Of a stretch of DNA of 64,000 nucleotides, positions 8,727 through 16,420 are shown one piece after another. A program made the position numbers and the translations under genes. This DNA is from Benzoatithermus flavus (GTDB lineage: Bacteria > Pseudomonadota > Alphaproteobacteria > Geminicoccales > Geminicoccaceae). The stretch lies in the NCBI RefSeq assembly GCF_037908215.1, contig NZ_JBBLZC010000013.1:81173-145172 (forward strand), given 5' to 3'. How positions within the stretch are numbered: position 1 is the stretch's first letter; the number at the start of each line of letters is the position of its first letter. Under the pieces are notes generated by a model, which was given only the letters and a program-made list of their open reading frames with translations, was not told the DNA's origin and made no database searches.

Positions 8727-10055
8727 TCAGGCCCGGGCGATCTGGTCGAGCGGTTGCCCCTTGGTCTCCATCTCGATCCCGCCGACCGCGAAGGCGGCGA
8801 GGACGAGAAGGACGGCAAGCAACGCTATCACGGTGCCGAAGCCCAGGCCGATGATGAGTGCTACGGCCGAAGGCGCGAGGAGACCGCCCAGGCGCGCCAT
8901 CGCCCCGGCGACACCCATGCCGGTCGCCCGGAGCTCGGTCGGGTAGAGCTCGGGCGTGTAGGCGTAGAGCGCACCCCACGTGCCCAGGAGCGCGAAGCTC
9001 ATGGCAAGCAGCGCCGCGCCGATCAGGAGCGGCTCTCTCGCGACGACGAAGAGGAAGCAGCCGGCGGCGCTAGCGCAAAGGAACGCGATCAGCGTGCGGC
9101 GCCGGCCGATCGTCTCCACACCGATGGCCGCGAGCAGGTAACCCGGCACCTGCGCCACCGCGAGGAGCACGAGGAAGCCGTAGCCGCGCACGAAGCCGTA
9201 GCCCTCGGTGACGAGCCGGCCCGGCAGCCAGATGAAGACGCCGTAATAAGCGGTCGAGACCAGGAGCCACGCCGCGAGGATGAGAAGGCTGCGCCGGCGC
9301 AGCCCGCCCGCGAGCAGCTCCTGCATCCGGCCGCGCCGGGCCACAGGGGCGGCGAGGGGCTCGTGCACCGGCGGTTTGCCGTTGCCACGGGCGATCCGGT
9401 CCAGGACGTCCCGCACCTCCTCCACCCGACCCCGACGCACGAGATAGTGGGGCGATTCCGGCAGCCAGAGCCGGAGCCAGAAGCCCGCCATGGCCGGCAG
9501 GGCGGTCAGCACGAACAGCCAGCGCCAGGCGTCCTGTCCCGCCCACTGGCTCGCCGCCCAGGCCGCGAGCGCCACCACGATCGTGCCGACCGCCCAGAAG
9601 CCTTCGAGCGCCACGAGCCAGCGGCCGCGGCGCGCGGGCGGGAGGAACTCGGCCATCATGGCGTAATCGACCGGCAGCGTGCCGCCGACACCGACCCCGG
9701 TCAGGAACCTGAGCGCGAGGAGCAGCGGAAAGCTGGTCGAGAAGGCGGAGGCGAGGCCCAAGATGGCGTCGATCAGCACCGTGGCGATCAGAACCCGGCG
9801 CCGGCCGATCCGGTCCGCGAGCCGGCCGAACCCCCACGCACCCAGCAGCATGCCGAGGAAGAAGGTGGTGCCGGCCTGGATCGCCTCCGGGATCGTGAGG
9901 CCGAAGCTCGCCGCGAGCGATGGCGCGGCGAAGCCGATCGCGAGCACCTGCATCGCATCCGCCGCCCAGACCAGGCCGAAGATGGCGAGGAGACGATAAT
10001 GGAACGGGCCGATGCCGATCCGGCCGAGCGCATCGTCGATGGTCACAGCGGGCAT
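8727..10055 (-). CDS. MFS transporter, NiaP/AAHS-like organic-ion carrier
   Basis: This is a 442-residue twelve-helix MFS protein. Signatures include GRLADRIGRRRVLI after helix 2, LTGVGVGGTLPVDYAMMAEFLPPARRG around helices 4-5, and ELYPTELRATGMG in the C half. The last is typical of the sugar-porter/aromatic-acid/niacin side of the superfamily. The conserved acidic and basic residues suggest an active proton symporter. It converges on davB, so it does not share its transcript; a link to uptake of lysine or 5-aminovalerate is only a neighbourhood guess. The following 236 bases (10056-10291) hold no gene I can support. Confidence 0.82.
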   Translation of the reverse strand: MPAVTIDDALGRIGIGPFHYRLLAIFGLVWAADAMQVLAIGFAAPSLAASFGLTIPEAIQAGTTFFLGMLLGAWGFGRLADRIGRRRVLIATVLIDAILGLASAFSTSFPLLLALRFLTGVGVGGTLPVDYAMMAEFLPPARRGRWLVALEGFWAVGTIVVALAAWAASQWAGQDAWRWLFVLTALPAMAGFWLRLWLPESPHYLVRRGRVEEVRDVLDRIARGNGKPPVHEPLAAPVARRGRMQELLAGGLRRRSLLILAAWLLVSTAYYGVFIWLPGRLVTEGYGFVRGYGFLVLLAVAQVPGYLLAAIGVETIGRRRTLIAFLCASAAGCFLFVVAREPLLIGAALLAMSFALLGTWGALYAYTPELYPTELRATGMGVAGAMARLGGLLAPSAVALIIGLGFGTVIALLAVLLVLAAFAVGGIEMETKGQPLDQIARA

Positions 10056-10291
10056 GGCTCTTCTCCCTCACCGTCCCGTCGGTTCCCCTCTTTAGGGGCG
10101 GGATTGTGTGCGGTGCAATACCGAAGCCTTCGGCCGACTGGTTCGGATAGGACGGGCTGCGCCGGCTGAGCTTTCGGGGTCGCAGCGCCGCCACCTCCGT
10201 CCGTTGCCGCCCCGATCCCAGCCTCTCGGACGTTGCATCGCGGGCCGCGAACCGGTAGGCACACAGGTGCCGGACAGGTTGCAACCTCCAG

Positions 10292-11200
10292 ATGAGCATC
10301 CCGATCCATGGGTCTGCTGAAGCGCGGGTGACCGGAGTGCGAGCGGTGAACCAGCTCATCAAGTTCGGCGAGCGGCCTCGGCTGAGGCATGGTCGGGTCG
10401 TCGCCGTCGGCAATCTCAAGGGCGGGACCGGCAAGAGCACGGTCTCGGTCAATCTCGCCTGTGCGCTGGCGGCGGCAGGCAAGACGACGGCCATCCTCGA
10501 CACCGACCCGCAGTCGACGGCGACGCGCTGGGCCGAGCTCGAGAAGCTGCCGGTCGCGTGCTACCCGGCCCCACTCGCCTCGCTCGATGCGGTCGGGAGC
10601 TGGATCGCCGATTCCGAGGAGCTGCGCTTCAAGACCGACATCCTAGTGATCGACCTCCCCTCGGTGGTGGTGCCCGCCATGGGGGCGGCGTTCATGATCG
10701 CCGACGTGATCGTGGTGCCGGTCGGGACCTCGCTGCCCGACCTCGACGGCACGCAGCGTGTGCTGCAATACGTGGAGCTCGCGCACCGCGAGCGCCGCAA
10801 GCACCCGCCGCAGATCGTGCTGGTGCCCACGCGCGTGACCGACGAGGTGCCGGACCCGGTGGGCACGGTCTCGCGCCATCTGGGCCTGTCGAAGGAGCTG
10901 ATCGCCCCGCCTCTGCCACATCACCTCGCGTTCCAGGAATCTTATGCCTGGGGCGAGTGGGTGGGCAGCCTCGCTCCGGAATCGCCGGCGCACGAGCGGG
11001 TGCAGGAGCTGGCCCGGTTCGTGCTCGACCGGCTGGAGAAGGTGGAGCCGGCCCCGCTGTGGCTCGGCGGCAAGGCGCGGCGGCTGCGGCTCGATTTGGC
11101 ATCCGACGCTTTGGACGACCCTTTCGGCGAAGAGGCGTCGGAAGGAAGCGGGGAGGGTGCCCGCCGGTCGTGGTGGCGGCGCCTGTTCTTTCGCCGCTGA
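10292..11200 (+). CDS. Orphan ParA/MinD-like P-loop ATPase
   Basis: The protein (302 residues from ATG 10292; GTG 10328 is an alternative start) carries the deviant Walker A motif LKGGTGKST at about residues 43-51, with the signature second lysine. It also has a Walker A' Asp in ILDTDPQST and a Walker B-like LVIDLPS. These define the ParA/MinD/Soj family, which makes ATP-dependent dimers on DNA or membrane. There is no ParB, MinC/E or chemotaxis partner beside it, so it is not a standard chromosome-partition gene. The C terminus ends in a short acidic stretch followed by RRSWWRRLFFRR, a basic-aromatic tail that could bind membrane. That last point is inference. Confidence 0.8.
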   Translation: MSIPIHGSAEARVTGVRAVNQLIKFGERPRLRHGRVVAVGNLKGGTGKSTVSVNLACALAAAGKTTAILDTDPQSTATRWAELEKLPVACYPAPLASLDAVGSWIADSEELRFKTDILVIDLPSVVVPAMGAAFMIADVIVVPVGTSLPDLDGTQRVLQYVELAHRERRKHPPQIVLVPTRVTDEVPDPVGTVSRHLGLSKELIAPPLPHHLAFQESYAWGEWVGSLAPESPAHERVQELARFVLDRLEKVEPAPLWLGGKARRLRLDLASDALDDPFGEEASEGSGEGARRSWWRRLFFRR

Positions 11201-11215
11201 GCCGGCTGCGGATGC

Positions 11216-11290
11216 TGGTGCGGGCGGAAGGATTCGAACCTCCGACACCGGCGGTGTAAGCGCCGCGCTCTACCCCTGAGCTACGCCCGC
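11216..11290 (-). tRNA. tRNA-Val(TAC)
   Basis: On the minus strand the acceptor GCGGGCG pairs with CGCCCGC. The D arm is GCTC...GAGC, and the anticodon stem CGGCG/CGCCG closes a loop CTTACAC with anticodon TAC. The T arm carries TTCGAAT. A CCA end is encoded (TGG at 11216-11218 on the plus strand). It sits between the ParA-like gene and the glutamine synthetase-like gene, opposite to both. Confidence 0.95.
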
Positions 11291-11442
11291 ATGGAGGCGG
11301 CACCATACGCAGCAGCAGCCGCGGCTGCAAGGAGCGTGGCGATGCGTCCCGGTTGGTCGGCGCGTGGCGAGCGATTACCATTGCGGCTCGCGGCGGCGCC
11401 GCTAAACAGGCGACCTCTATGGAGCAACCGGTCAGGGACGAG

Positions 11443-12846
11443 ATGAGCGACCCCAGCAGCACCATCGAGCGCATCCGCGCCGAAGCCATTCGGACCGTGG
11501 ATTTCCGCTTCACCGACCTGACCGGCCGCTGGCGGCACGTGGCGCGCGAGGCCGGCGGGGTCACGGCCGATATCCTGCGCGACGGCGTGTTCATCGACGG
11601 CTCGGCGGTGCCGGGCTGGCGCGACGTGACCGAAGCGGACCTTCTCCTCAAGCCCGACCTCGAGAGCGCGTTCGTCGATCCGTTCAGCGCCCAGCCGAGC
11701 CTGGTCGTGATCTGCGACGTCGCCGAGCCCGGCACCGGCCTCGGCTACGAGCGCTGCCCGCGTGCGACGGCGCAGCGGGCCGAGGCCCATCTCAAGGGCT
11801 GCCGCTACGCCGACGAGGTCCGCGTCGCCGCGGCGCTGGCCTTCTTCCTGTTCGACGAGGTCAAGGTCGAGGTCGGGCCGCTGCACGGCTCCTACCAGCT
11901 CGTGGCGAGCGAGCGCCGCACCAGCGCCGCCGCAGGAGGTCGGAACGACGGCCATCGGCCGAACCCGGACGCCGCCTATCTGGCGCTCTCGCCCTCGGAC
12001 CACATGGCCGACATCCGGGCCGAGATCGCGACGGTGCTGGCCGGGCTCGGCGTCGACGGGCTCAAGCACGCGCACGGCCGCGCCACCGGCCAGAACGAGC
12101 TCTCGTTCGGCACCACGGGCCTCGTGCGCGGCGCCGACCGGGTCCAGCTCGCGAAGTACGTGATCCACCAGGTAGCGGCATCCTACGGCAAGACCGCCAC
12201 CTTCATGCCGAGGCCCGTCGCCGACGAGCCGGGCTCGGGCATGGACGTGCATGCGTCGCTGTGGTGCGCGGGCAAGCCGGCCTTCGCCGGTCAGGGCTAT
12301 GCCGACCTCAGCACGCTGTGCCTGCAGTTCGTGGCCGGCGTGATGCAGCACGCGCGCGCCATCAACGCCTTCACCAACCCGACCACGAACAGCTACAAGC
12401 GCCTGCGCACGGGCGAGGATGCGCCCGCGCTCCTGGCCTACGCCGCCTACAACCGCTCGGCGGCGGTGCGCATTCCTTACGCCTCGCGGCCCGAGCTCAA
12501 GCGGATCGAGGTCCGCTTCCCCGATCCGAGCGCCAACCCCTACCTTGCCTTCACCGCCATCCTGATGGCGGGTCTGGACGGCATCGAGCGCAAGCTCGAG
12601 CCCGGCGACGCCATGGACCGGAATCTCTACGATCTGCGTCCCGAGGAGGCCGAGGACCTGACGTCGGTCAGCCGTTCCTTGCGCGAGGCGTTGGATGCGC
12701 TCGAGGCCGACCACGATTTCCTGACCCGCGGCGACGTGATGCCGCCCGACCTGATCCAGGCCTATCTCGAGGTGAAGCGCCGCGAGTGCGACGTCGTCGC
12801 CGGCACGCCGCACCCGGTCGAGTTCCAGCTCTATCTCGGACTGTAG
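11443..12846 (+). CDS. Glutamine synthetase-like protein with degraded active site
   Basis: Overall this is a full-length GSI glutamine synthetase: 467 residues against 469 in E. coli GlnA, giving a reason to choose ATG 11443 over ATG 11419. It keeps the landmarks RFTDLTG, YGKTATFMPRP, NPTTNSYKR, YNRSAAVRIPY, RIEVRFPDP, the adenylylation loop MDRNLYDL (Tyr396) and TPHPVEFQLYL. However, the metal-binding EPE before FFLFD is ALA (131-133), the HHHE motif is HAHG (Gly212), the His of GSGMHxH is Asp268, and the flap Glu is Asp326. Only Glu219 and Glu356 of six metal ligands remain. Glutamine synthesis is therefore unlikely; a regulatory or different role is possible. Confidence 0.85.
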   Translation: MSDPSSTIERIRAEAIRTVDFRFTDLTGRWRHVAREAGGVTADILRDGVFIDGSAVPGWRDVTEADLLLKPDLESAFVDPFSAQPSLVVICDVAEPGTGLGYERCPRATAQRAEAHLKGCRYADEVRVAAALAFFLFDEVKVEVGPLHGSYQLVASERRTSAAAGGRNDGHRPNPDAAYLALSPSDHMADIRAEIATVLAGLGVDGLKHAHGRATGQNELSFGTTGLVRGADRVQLAKYVIHQVAASYGKTATFMPRPVADEPGSGMDVHASLWCAGKPAFAGQGYADLSTLCLQFVAGVMQHARAINAFTNPTTNSYKRLRTGEDAPALLAYAAYNRSAAVRIPYASRPELKRIEVRFPDPSANPYLAFTAILMAGLDGIERKLEPGDAMDRNLYDLRPEEAEDLTSVSRSLREALDALEADHDFLTRGDVMPPDLIQAYLEVKRRECDVVAGTPHPVEFQLYLGL

Positions 12847-13023
12847 AAGGCGCCTGCGTCCACCCCGATGAGCAGCGCAAAGGCAGGTCTCCAGCACCTC
12901 GGGAGAGGGTGTCATGGCCGGTCTTCGAGCCGGCCGTCCAGGCAGCGGAGCAGAAGCCGGATGACCGGGTCAGGGCCCGGTCGTGACGCATGAAGGGCAC
13001 TTCCGCCCCGTCCGAAGCGAGCC

Positions 13024-14541
13024 CTAGCTGGCCCCCACACAGGTGCCGGATGCCCGGATCAGGCCCCAGCCGAAGACCGGATCGCGCCCCGGCGGGCCGA
13101 GATCCTGCGCCACCGCGGCGAGACGGCGCTCGGCCTCGGCCGGAGGCAGGGGGGCACGGGCAGCGAGCGCCGCAAGAGCGGCGGTGACGAACGCCGCGGC
13201 ATAGGAGGTGCCCGAGCGAAGCGCCGAGCCGGTCTCGTCCCGGGTCGGCACGTCCACGCCGGGGGCGGCGAAGGCGATGTAGCTGCCCCGGTTGGCGCGC
13301 CGGTAGGGCCGGAGCCCCCGGTCGACGGCGGTGACGGCGATGACGCCGGGGTAGGCTGCAGGATAGGCCGGCGGCGCCTCGGCGCCACCATTGCCAGCGG
13401 CGGCCACGATCGGAATGCCGCGCCGGAGGATGCGTGCCACGGCGGCAGCGAGGACCGGGTTGTCGGGGCCGGCGAACGAGGCGTTGACAACCGAGGTGCC
13501 GCGCCCGGCGAGCCAGTCGAGAGCGGCCGCGATCTCGAGCGCGCCGGCACGCATCCCACCCGAAGCCTCGGCCGCGAACACATCGGCCACGACGAGCCGG
13601 GCCGCGGGCACCAGGGCAGGTACGGTGCCGTCGGTGCCGCCTACGAGGATCGAGGCCACGGCGGTGCCGTGTCCGGGCGGCGCCAGGGGAGCGCCCAGGG
13701 GTACGAAGCTGCGATCCTGGAATGCGCCGGCCACGATCGCGGCCGGCAGCTCGACCCTGGTATCGACGAGCCCGATCACCACACCTTTGCCGCAGGCCGA
13801 AGGCTCCCGCGGCCAGCCGATCAGGCTCGCAGCCCAGCACCGCCCGCTGCAGCCGTCGTCCGCCTGCGGCCGGTACGAGTCGTCGGGGGCGAGCGTGCGG
13901 TTCGGGAGCAGCGCTCGCAGCCGGTCGAGCGCAGGACCGCTGCCCAAGCCCGGCGGCGGGGCCAGCCGGATGACGGTGAGCCCAAGATTGCCGAGCGTGC
14001 GCCGCTCGCGCACGCGAAAGCCCTGCGCTTCCGCCCGGCGCAGCTCGGTCGGGCCGAGATCGACCGCGAGCAGGTCGTCGGAGCCGTCGCGGTCGTTGCC
14101 GCCGTTCCGTGGCCATGCGCCGGAGCGCCCGGCCGTGGCGCCGCGCCGCTCGTCGCTCGCTGCCGGGGTTCCACTCGCGCTGTCGTCAGCGCTGCCACCG
14201 CCTCCGTGGCCGCTGCCGTCGTCGCTGCCACGGCCGCCGTCGTCGTCGCTGCGGTTGTCGGCATCACGGCCGCTGCTGCCACGGCCGCCGTCACCCCCGC
14301 CCCTGCCGCTGCTGCCGCCGTCGTCGCTGCTGCTGTCGCTGCCACCACGATCGTCGCTGCCGCTATTGCCGTCGTCGCTTCCACTTCTGCCGCCTCTGCC
14401 GTCGTCCTTGGCGAGGGCGCAGGAGACGATGGCAAGGCCGCCCGGCGCGACGAGCGCCGGGAGCGCGCGCTCGACCGGGACGGCGGCGAGCAGGCCGAGC
14501 GCGGCGAGCAGGAAGGCCCGGGACGGGAGGATGACGGCCAT
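13024..14541 (-). CDS. Secreted subtilisin-like serine protease (S8) with Gly/Ser/Asp-rich leader
   Basis: The 505-residue protein has a signal-like N terminus and then a low-complexity Gly/Ser/Asp/Arg stretch (about 46-125). A linker precedes an S8 domain from about 250 with Asp260 (GLVDTR), His291 (GHGTAVASI), the oxyanion Asn384 (AAGNGG) and Ser446 (SGTSYAAA), so the triad is intact. It is the second gene of a minus-strand pair, 26 bases after the Asp/His-rich protein gene. The pair is divergent from an ECF sigma/anti-sigma pair that is the likely regulator. The protein is expected outside the cytoplasm; its substrate is unknown. Dense GTC/GCC repeats in the DNA come from the low-complexity stretch. 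Confidence 0.88.
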   Translation of the reverse strand: MAVILPSRAFLLAALGLLAAVPVERALPALVAPGGLAIVSCALAKDDGRGGRSGSDDGNSGSDDRGGSDSSSDDGGSSGRGGGDGGRGSSGRDADNRSDDDGGRGSDDGSGHGGGGSADDSASGTPAASDERRGATAGRSGAWPRNGGNDRDGSDDLLAVDLGPTELRRAEAQGFRVRERRTLGNLGLTVIRLAPPPGLGSGPALDRLRALLPNRTLAPDDSYRPQADDGCSGRCWAASLIGWPREPSACGKGVVIGLVDTRVELPAAIVAGAFQDRSFVPLGAPLAPPGHGTAVASILVGGTDGTVPALVPAARLVVADVFAAEASGGMRAGALEIAAALDWLAGRGTSVVNASFAGPDNPVLAAAVARILRRGIPIVAAAGNGGAEAPPAYPAAYPGVIAVTAVDRGLRPYRRANRGSYIAFAAPGVDVPTRDETGSALRSGTSYAAAFVTAALAALAARAPLPPAEAERRLAAVAQDLGPPGRDPVFGWGLIRASGTCVGAS

Positions 14542-14567
14542 TCTCTCCTCGGGCCTTTCTCGGGCGG

Positions 14568-14948
14568 TCAGTAGGACACGGGACGCTTCAGGGCGTCGTC
14601 CCGGCCGTCGTGGCGGCGGCCATGATCGTCGCCGGCATCGTGCCCGGCACCATCATCGTGGCTGCGGTCGTCGCTGCCCCGCTCGTCGTGGCTCCTGCCG
14701 TGATCGTCGCTGCTCCGGCCGTCATCGTGGCCACCCCCGTGGTCGTCGCCTCGATCATGGTCGCGGTCCCTGCCGTGGTCGTCGCCGCCCCGGCCATGAT
14801 CGCCGCCGCGATCGGAGGAGCGGGCGAAGGCCGTAGCGTAGAGCGGTGCCGAGATGCCGGACAAGGCCAGATGCACGGTACGCTCGAGCGGGAGGCACAC
14901 GGCACCGGCGGCGACGGTGGCGAGGAGAAGGGCACGGCAGGAACGCAT
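14568..14948 (-). CDS. Secreted Asp/His/Gly-rich low-complexity protein
   Basis: The 126-residue product starts with a signal-like segment (MRSCRALLLATVAAGAVCLP) followed by ERTVHLALSG. From about residue 44 to the end it is almost entirely Asp, His, Gly, Arg and Ser in loose DDHGR-like repeats. Such a tail could bind divalent metal, but that is inference and no family is recognised. The N-terminal 45 residues resemble those of the protease gene 26 bases downstream, suggesting a shared leader. ATG 14948 is chosen over upstream starts because the hydrophobic segment then begins at once. Promoter signals should lie between 14949 and 15151, a region shared with the divergent sigma factor gene. 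Confidence 0.65.
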   Translation of the reverse strand: MRSCRALLLATVAAGAVCLPLERTVHLALSGISAPLYATAFARSSDRGGDHGRGGDDHGRDRDHDRGDDHGGGHDDGRSSDDHGRSHDERGSDDRSHDDGAGHDAGDDHGRRHDGRDDALKRPVSY

Positions 14949-15007
14949 GTTCGGGTCTCTTCTGTTGGGCTCGTCGGTGTGCCGCATCGTCGGCGGCACA
15001 CGACGAC

Positions 15008-15030
15008 AACGAGGCCGTGAGCGCCGCTAG
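15008..15030 (-). promoter_or_regulatory. Weak ECF-like promoter candidate for the protease operon
   Basis: Reading the minus strand, GGGAC (15034-15030) is followed after 18 bases by CGTT (15011-15008), about 60 bases before the ATG at 14948. It resembles the better ECF-type candidate on the other side of this divergent region, but the spacing is one base long and the -35 differs, so support is weak. Confidence 0.2.
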
Positions 15031-15081
15031 TCCCGCGCGTCCGGGCTCGGGCGCGGCGGGGCGGCCATGCGTGGGCAGCAT

Positions 15082-15107
15082 GGAATAGAAGGCGTTACGA
15101 ATTCGTT
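15082..15107 (+). promoter_or_regulatory. ECF-type promoter candidate upstream of sigma factor gene
   Basis: GGAAT at 15082-15086 and CGTT at 15104-15107 are separated by 17 bases, about 45 bases before the sigma factor ATG. This matches the GGAA(C/T)-N16/17-CGTT layout used by many alphaproteobacterial ECF sigma factors and would suit autoregulation. It is a visual match only. Confidence 0.4.
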
Positions 15108-15151
15108 GTCGCGACGGTCCGCGGTGCGAGGCTGCCGCTCGGGGAGCGGGG

Positions 15152-15679
15152 ATGGACGAAGAAGAGCTCGTGGCGCTCTTGCCCAATCTGCGCCGGTTCG
15201 CGCGCGTGCTCTGCCGCGACGACGCGGAGGCGGACGATCTCGTGCAGAGCACCTGCGAGCGGGCGCTGCGTCGGGCCGACGGCTTCGCCCCCGGCACCAG
15301 ACTCGATCGCTGGCTGTTCAAGATGATGCAGAATCTCTGGCTCGACCGGGCGCGCAGCGCGGCCACAAGACACCGCCACGTCGATCTCGATGCGGCGCGG
15401 GATCTCGTGGGCGCCGACGGGAGTCGCGACGGCGAGGCGCGGGTGATGCTCGCCCGGGTGCGCGCCCGGATCGCGGCTCTGCCGGAGCAGCAGCGGTTGG
15501 TGCTGGCTCTCGTCGTGGCCGAAGGGCTCGGCTACCGCGAGGCCGCGGAACGCCTGGGCGTGCCGATCGGCACGGTGATGAGCCGGCTCGCCCGCGCCCG
15601 CAGGAGCCTGTTCGACCTCGTGGGCGAGGGTGGGTCGGCAAGAGGGGAGAGCGCGCCCTCATGCCAAGCGCGGTGGTGA
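15152..15679 (+). CDS. ECF-family RNA polymerase sigma factor
   Basis: The 175-residue protein has sigma region 2 at about 10-70 (LLPNLRRFARVL, ADDLVQSTCERAL, LDRWLFKMMQNLWLDRAR). It has region 4 at about 112-160 (LPEQQRLVLALVVAEGLGYREAAERLGVPIGTVMSRLARAR), with no region 3, as in ECF sigma factors. A GGGGAG ribosome binding site precedes ATG 15152. It overlaps the following anti-sigma gene by 19 bases. The divergent protease and Asp/His-rich protein genes are its most likely targets, with autoregulation from the promoter candidate at 15082-15107. The signal it answers to cannot be read from sequence. Confidence 0.92.
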   Translation: MDEEELVALLPNLRRFARVLCRDDAEADDLVQSTCERALRRADGFAPGTRLDRWLFKMMQNLWLDRARSAATRHRHVDLDAARDLVGADGSRDGEARVMLARVRARIAALPEQQRLVLALVVAEGLGYREAAERLGVPIGTVMSRLARARRSLFDLVGEGGSARGESAPSCQARW

Positions 15680-16353
15680 TCGGGATGCCCATGAAGCTCG
15701 ACGACGAGACCCTGATGGCCTACGCGGACGGCACGCTCGAGCCGGAACGGCTGCACGCAGTCGAAGAGGCGCTTGCCGGCGATGCGGCGGCGCGGGCCAC
15801 GGTCGAGCGCTTCCGCGCGACGGGAGCCCTTCTGGCTCTGGCCTATCCCGAGGAGCCCGTGCCGGAGCTGCTCGAACGCCGGGTGCGGGCCATGGTGCGG
15901 CCGCACATCGGACGCCGGCAGCGCTGGACGCTGCCGCTGGCGGCGGGCGTGGCACTGACGCTGGGGCTGGTGGCGGGGTGGAGCGTGGCACGACACGGCG
16001 TCGATCCGCTGACCGCGGCCCTCGGGCGCACGCCCTCGGGCGAGAGCCGGGAGATCGCCGACGGACGGGCGATCACGCCGACGGCGACCTTCCGTGACAC
16101 TGCCGGCCGCTGGTGCCGGGCGTTCGAGGAGGTCAGGGCCAGGGGCAAGGCGCTAGGGGCGGCATGCCGGGAGGCGGACGGCGCCTGGCGGCTCGTACTC
16201 CTCGTGCCCGAGGGAGTAGCCATGTCCGGTGACGGCTACGCTCCGGCCGGCGAGGAGCCGTCGCCGGGCGATGCGCTGCTCGCGACCCTGCGGGCGGGCG
16301 AACCGGTCGATGCGGCCACCGAGCGGGCGCTGATCCGGGGCGGCTGGCGCTGA
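15661..16353 (+). CDS. Membrane anti-sigma factor paired with the ECF sigma factor
   Basis: The 230-residue product has a cytosolic N-terminal domain beginning MKLDDETLMAYADGTLEP, the usual opening of alphaproteobacterial anti-sigma factors. One membrane helix (LPLAAGVALTLGLVAGW) falls at about 90-108. The outer domain contains two Cys in GRWCRAFE and GAACREADGAWRLV, a pattern common in this anti-sigma type. No zinc-binding HxxxCxxC is present. Starts at 15661, 15685 and 15691 are all in frame; 15661 is used because it has an upstream purine-rich site and couples to the sigma gene. It would hold the sigma factor until an envelope signal releases it. Confidence 0.8.
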   Translation: MPSAVVIGMPMKLDDETLMAYADGTLEPERLHAVEEALAGDAAARATVERFRATGALLALAYPEEPVPELLERRVRAMVRPHIGRRQRWTLPLAAGVALTLGLVAGWSVARHGVDPLTAALGRTPSGESREIADGRAITPTATFRDTAGRWCRAFEEVRARGKALGAACREADGAWRLVLLVPEGVAMSGDGYAPAGEEPSPGDALLATLRAGEPVDAATERALIRGGWR

Positions 16354-16420
16354 GCGGGGATGACCGCGGCCGGGCATTCGGGCAAGAAGCCTTTCCCGAT
16401 CCGCTCGCGAAAGGCCGAAC

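Noticed and set aside
11216..12846. Genomic island inserted at tRNA-Val
   Set aside because: No integrase, no duplicated tRNA 3' end and no composition change beside the gene.
14100..14800. Dense short repeats that could be taken for a CRISPR array or microsatellite
   Set aside because: The period is three bases and follows Asp/Ser/Gly/His codons of two exported proteins; there are no spacers of constant length.
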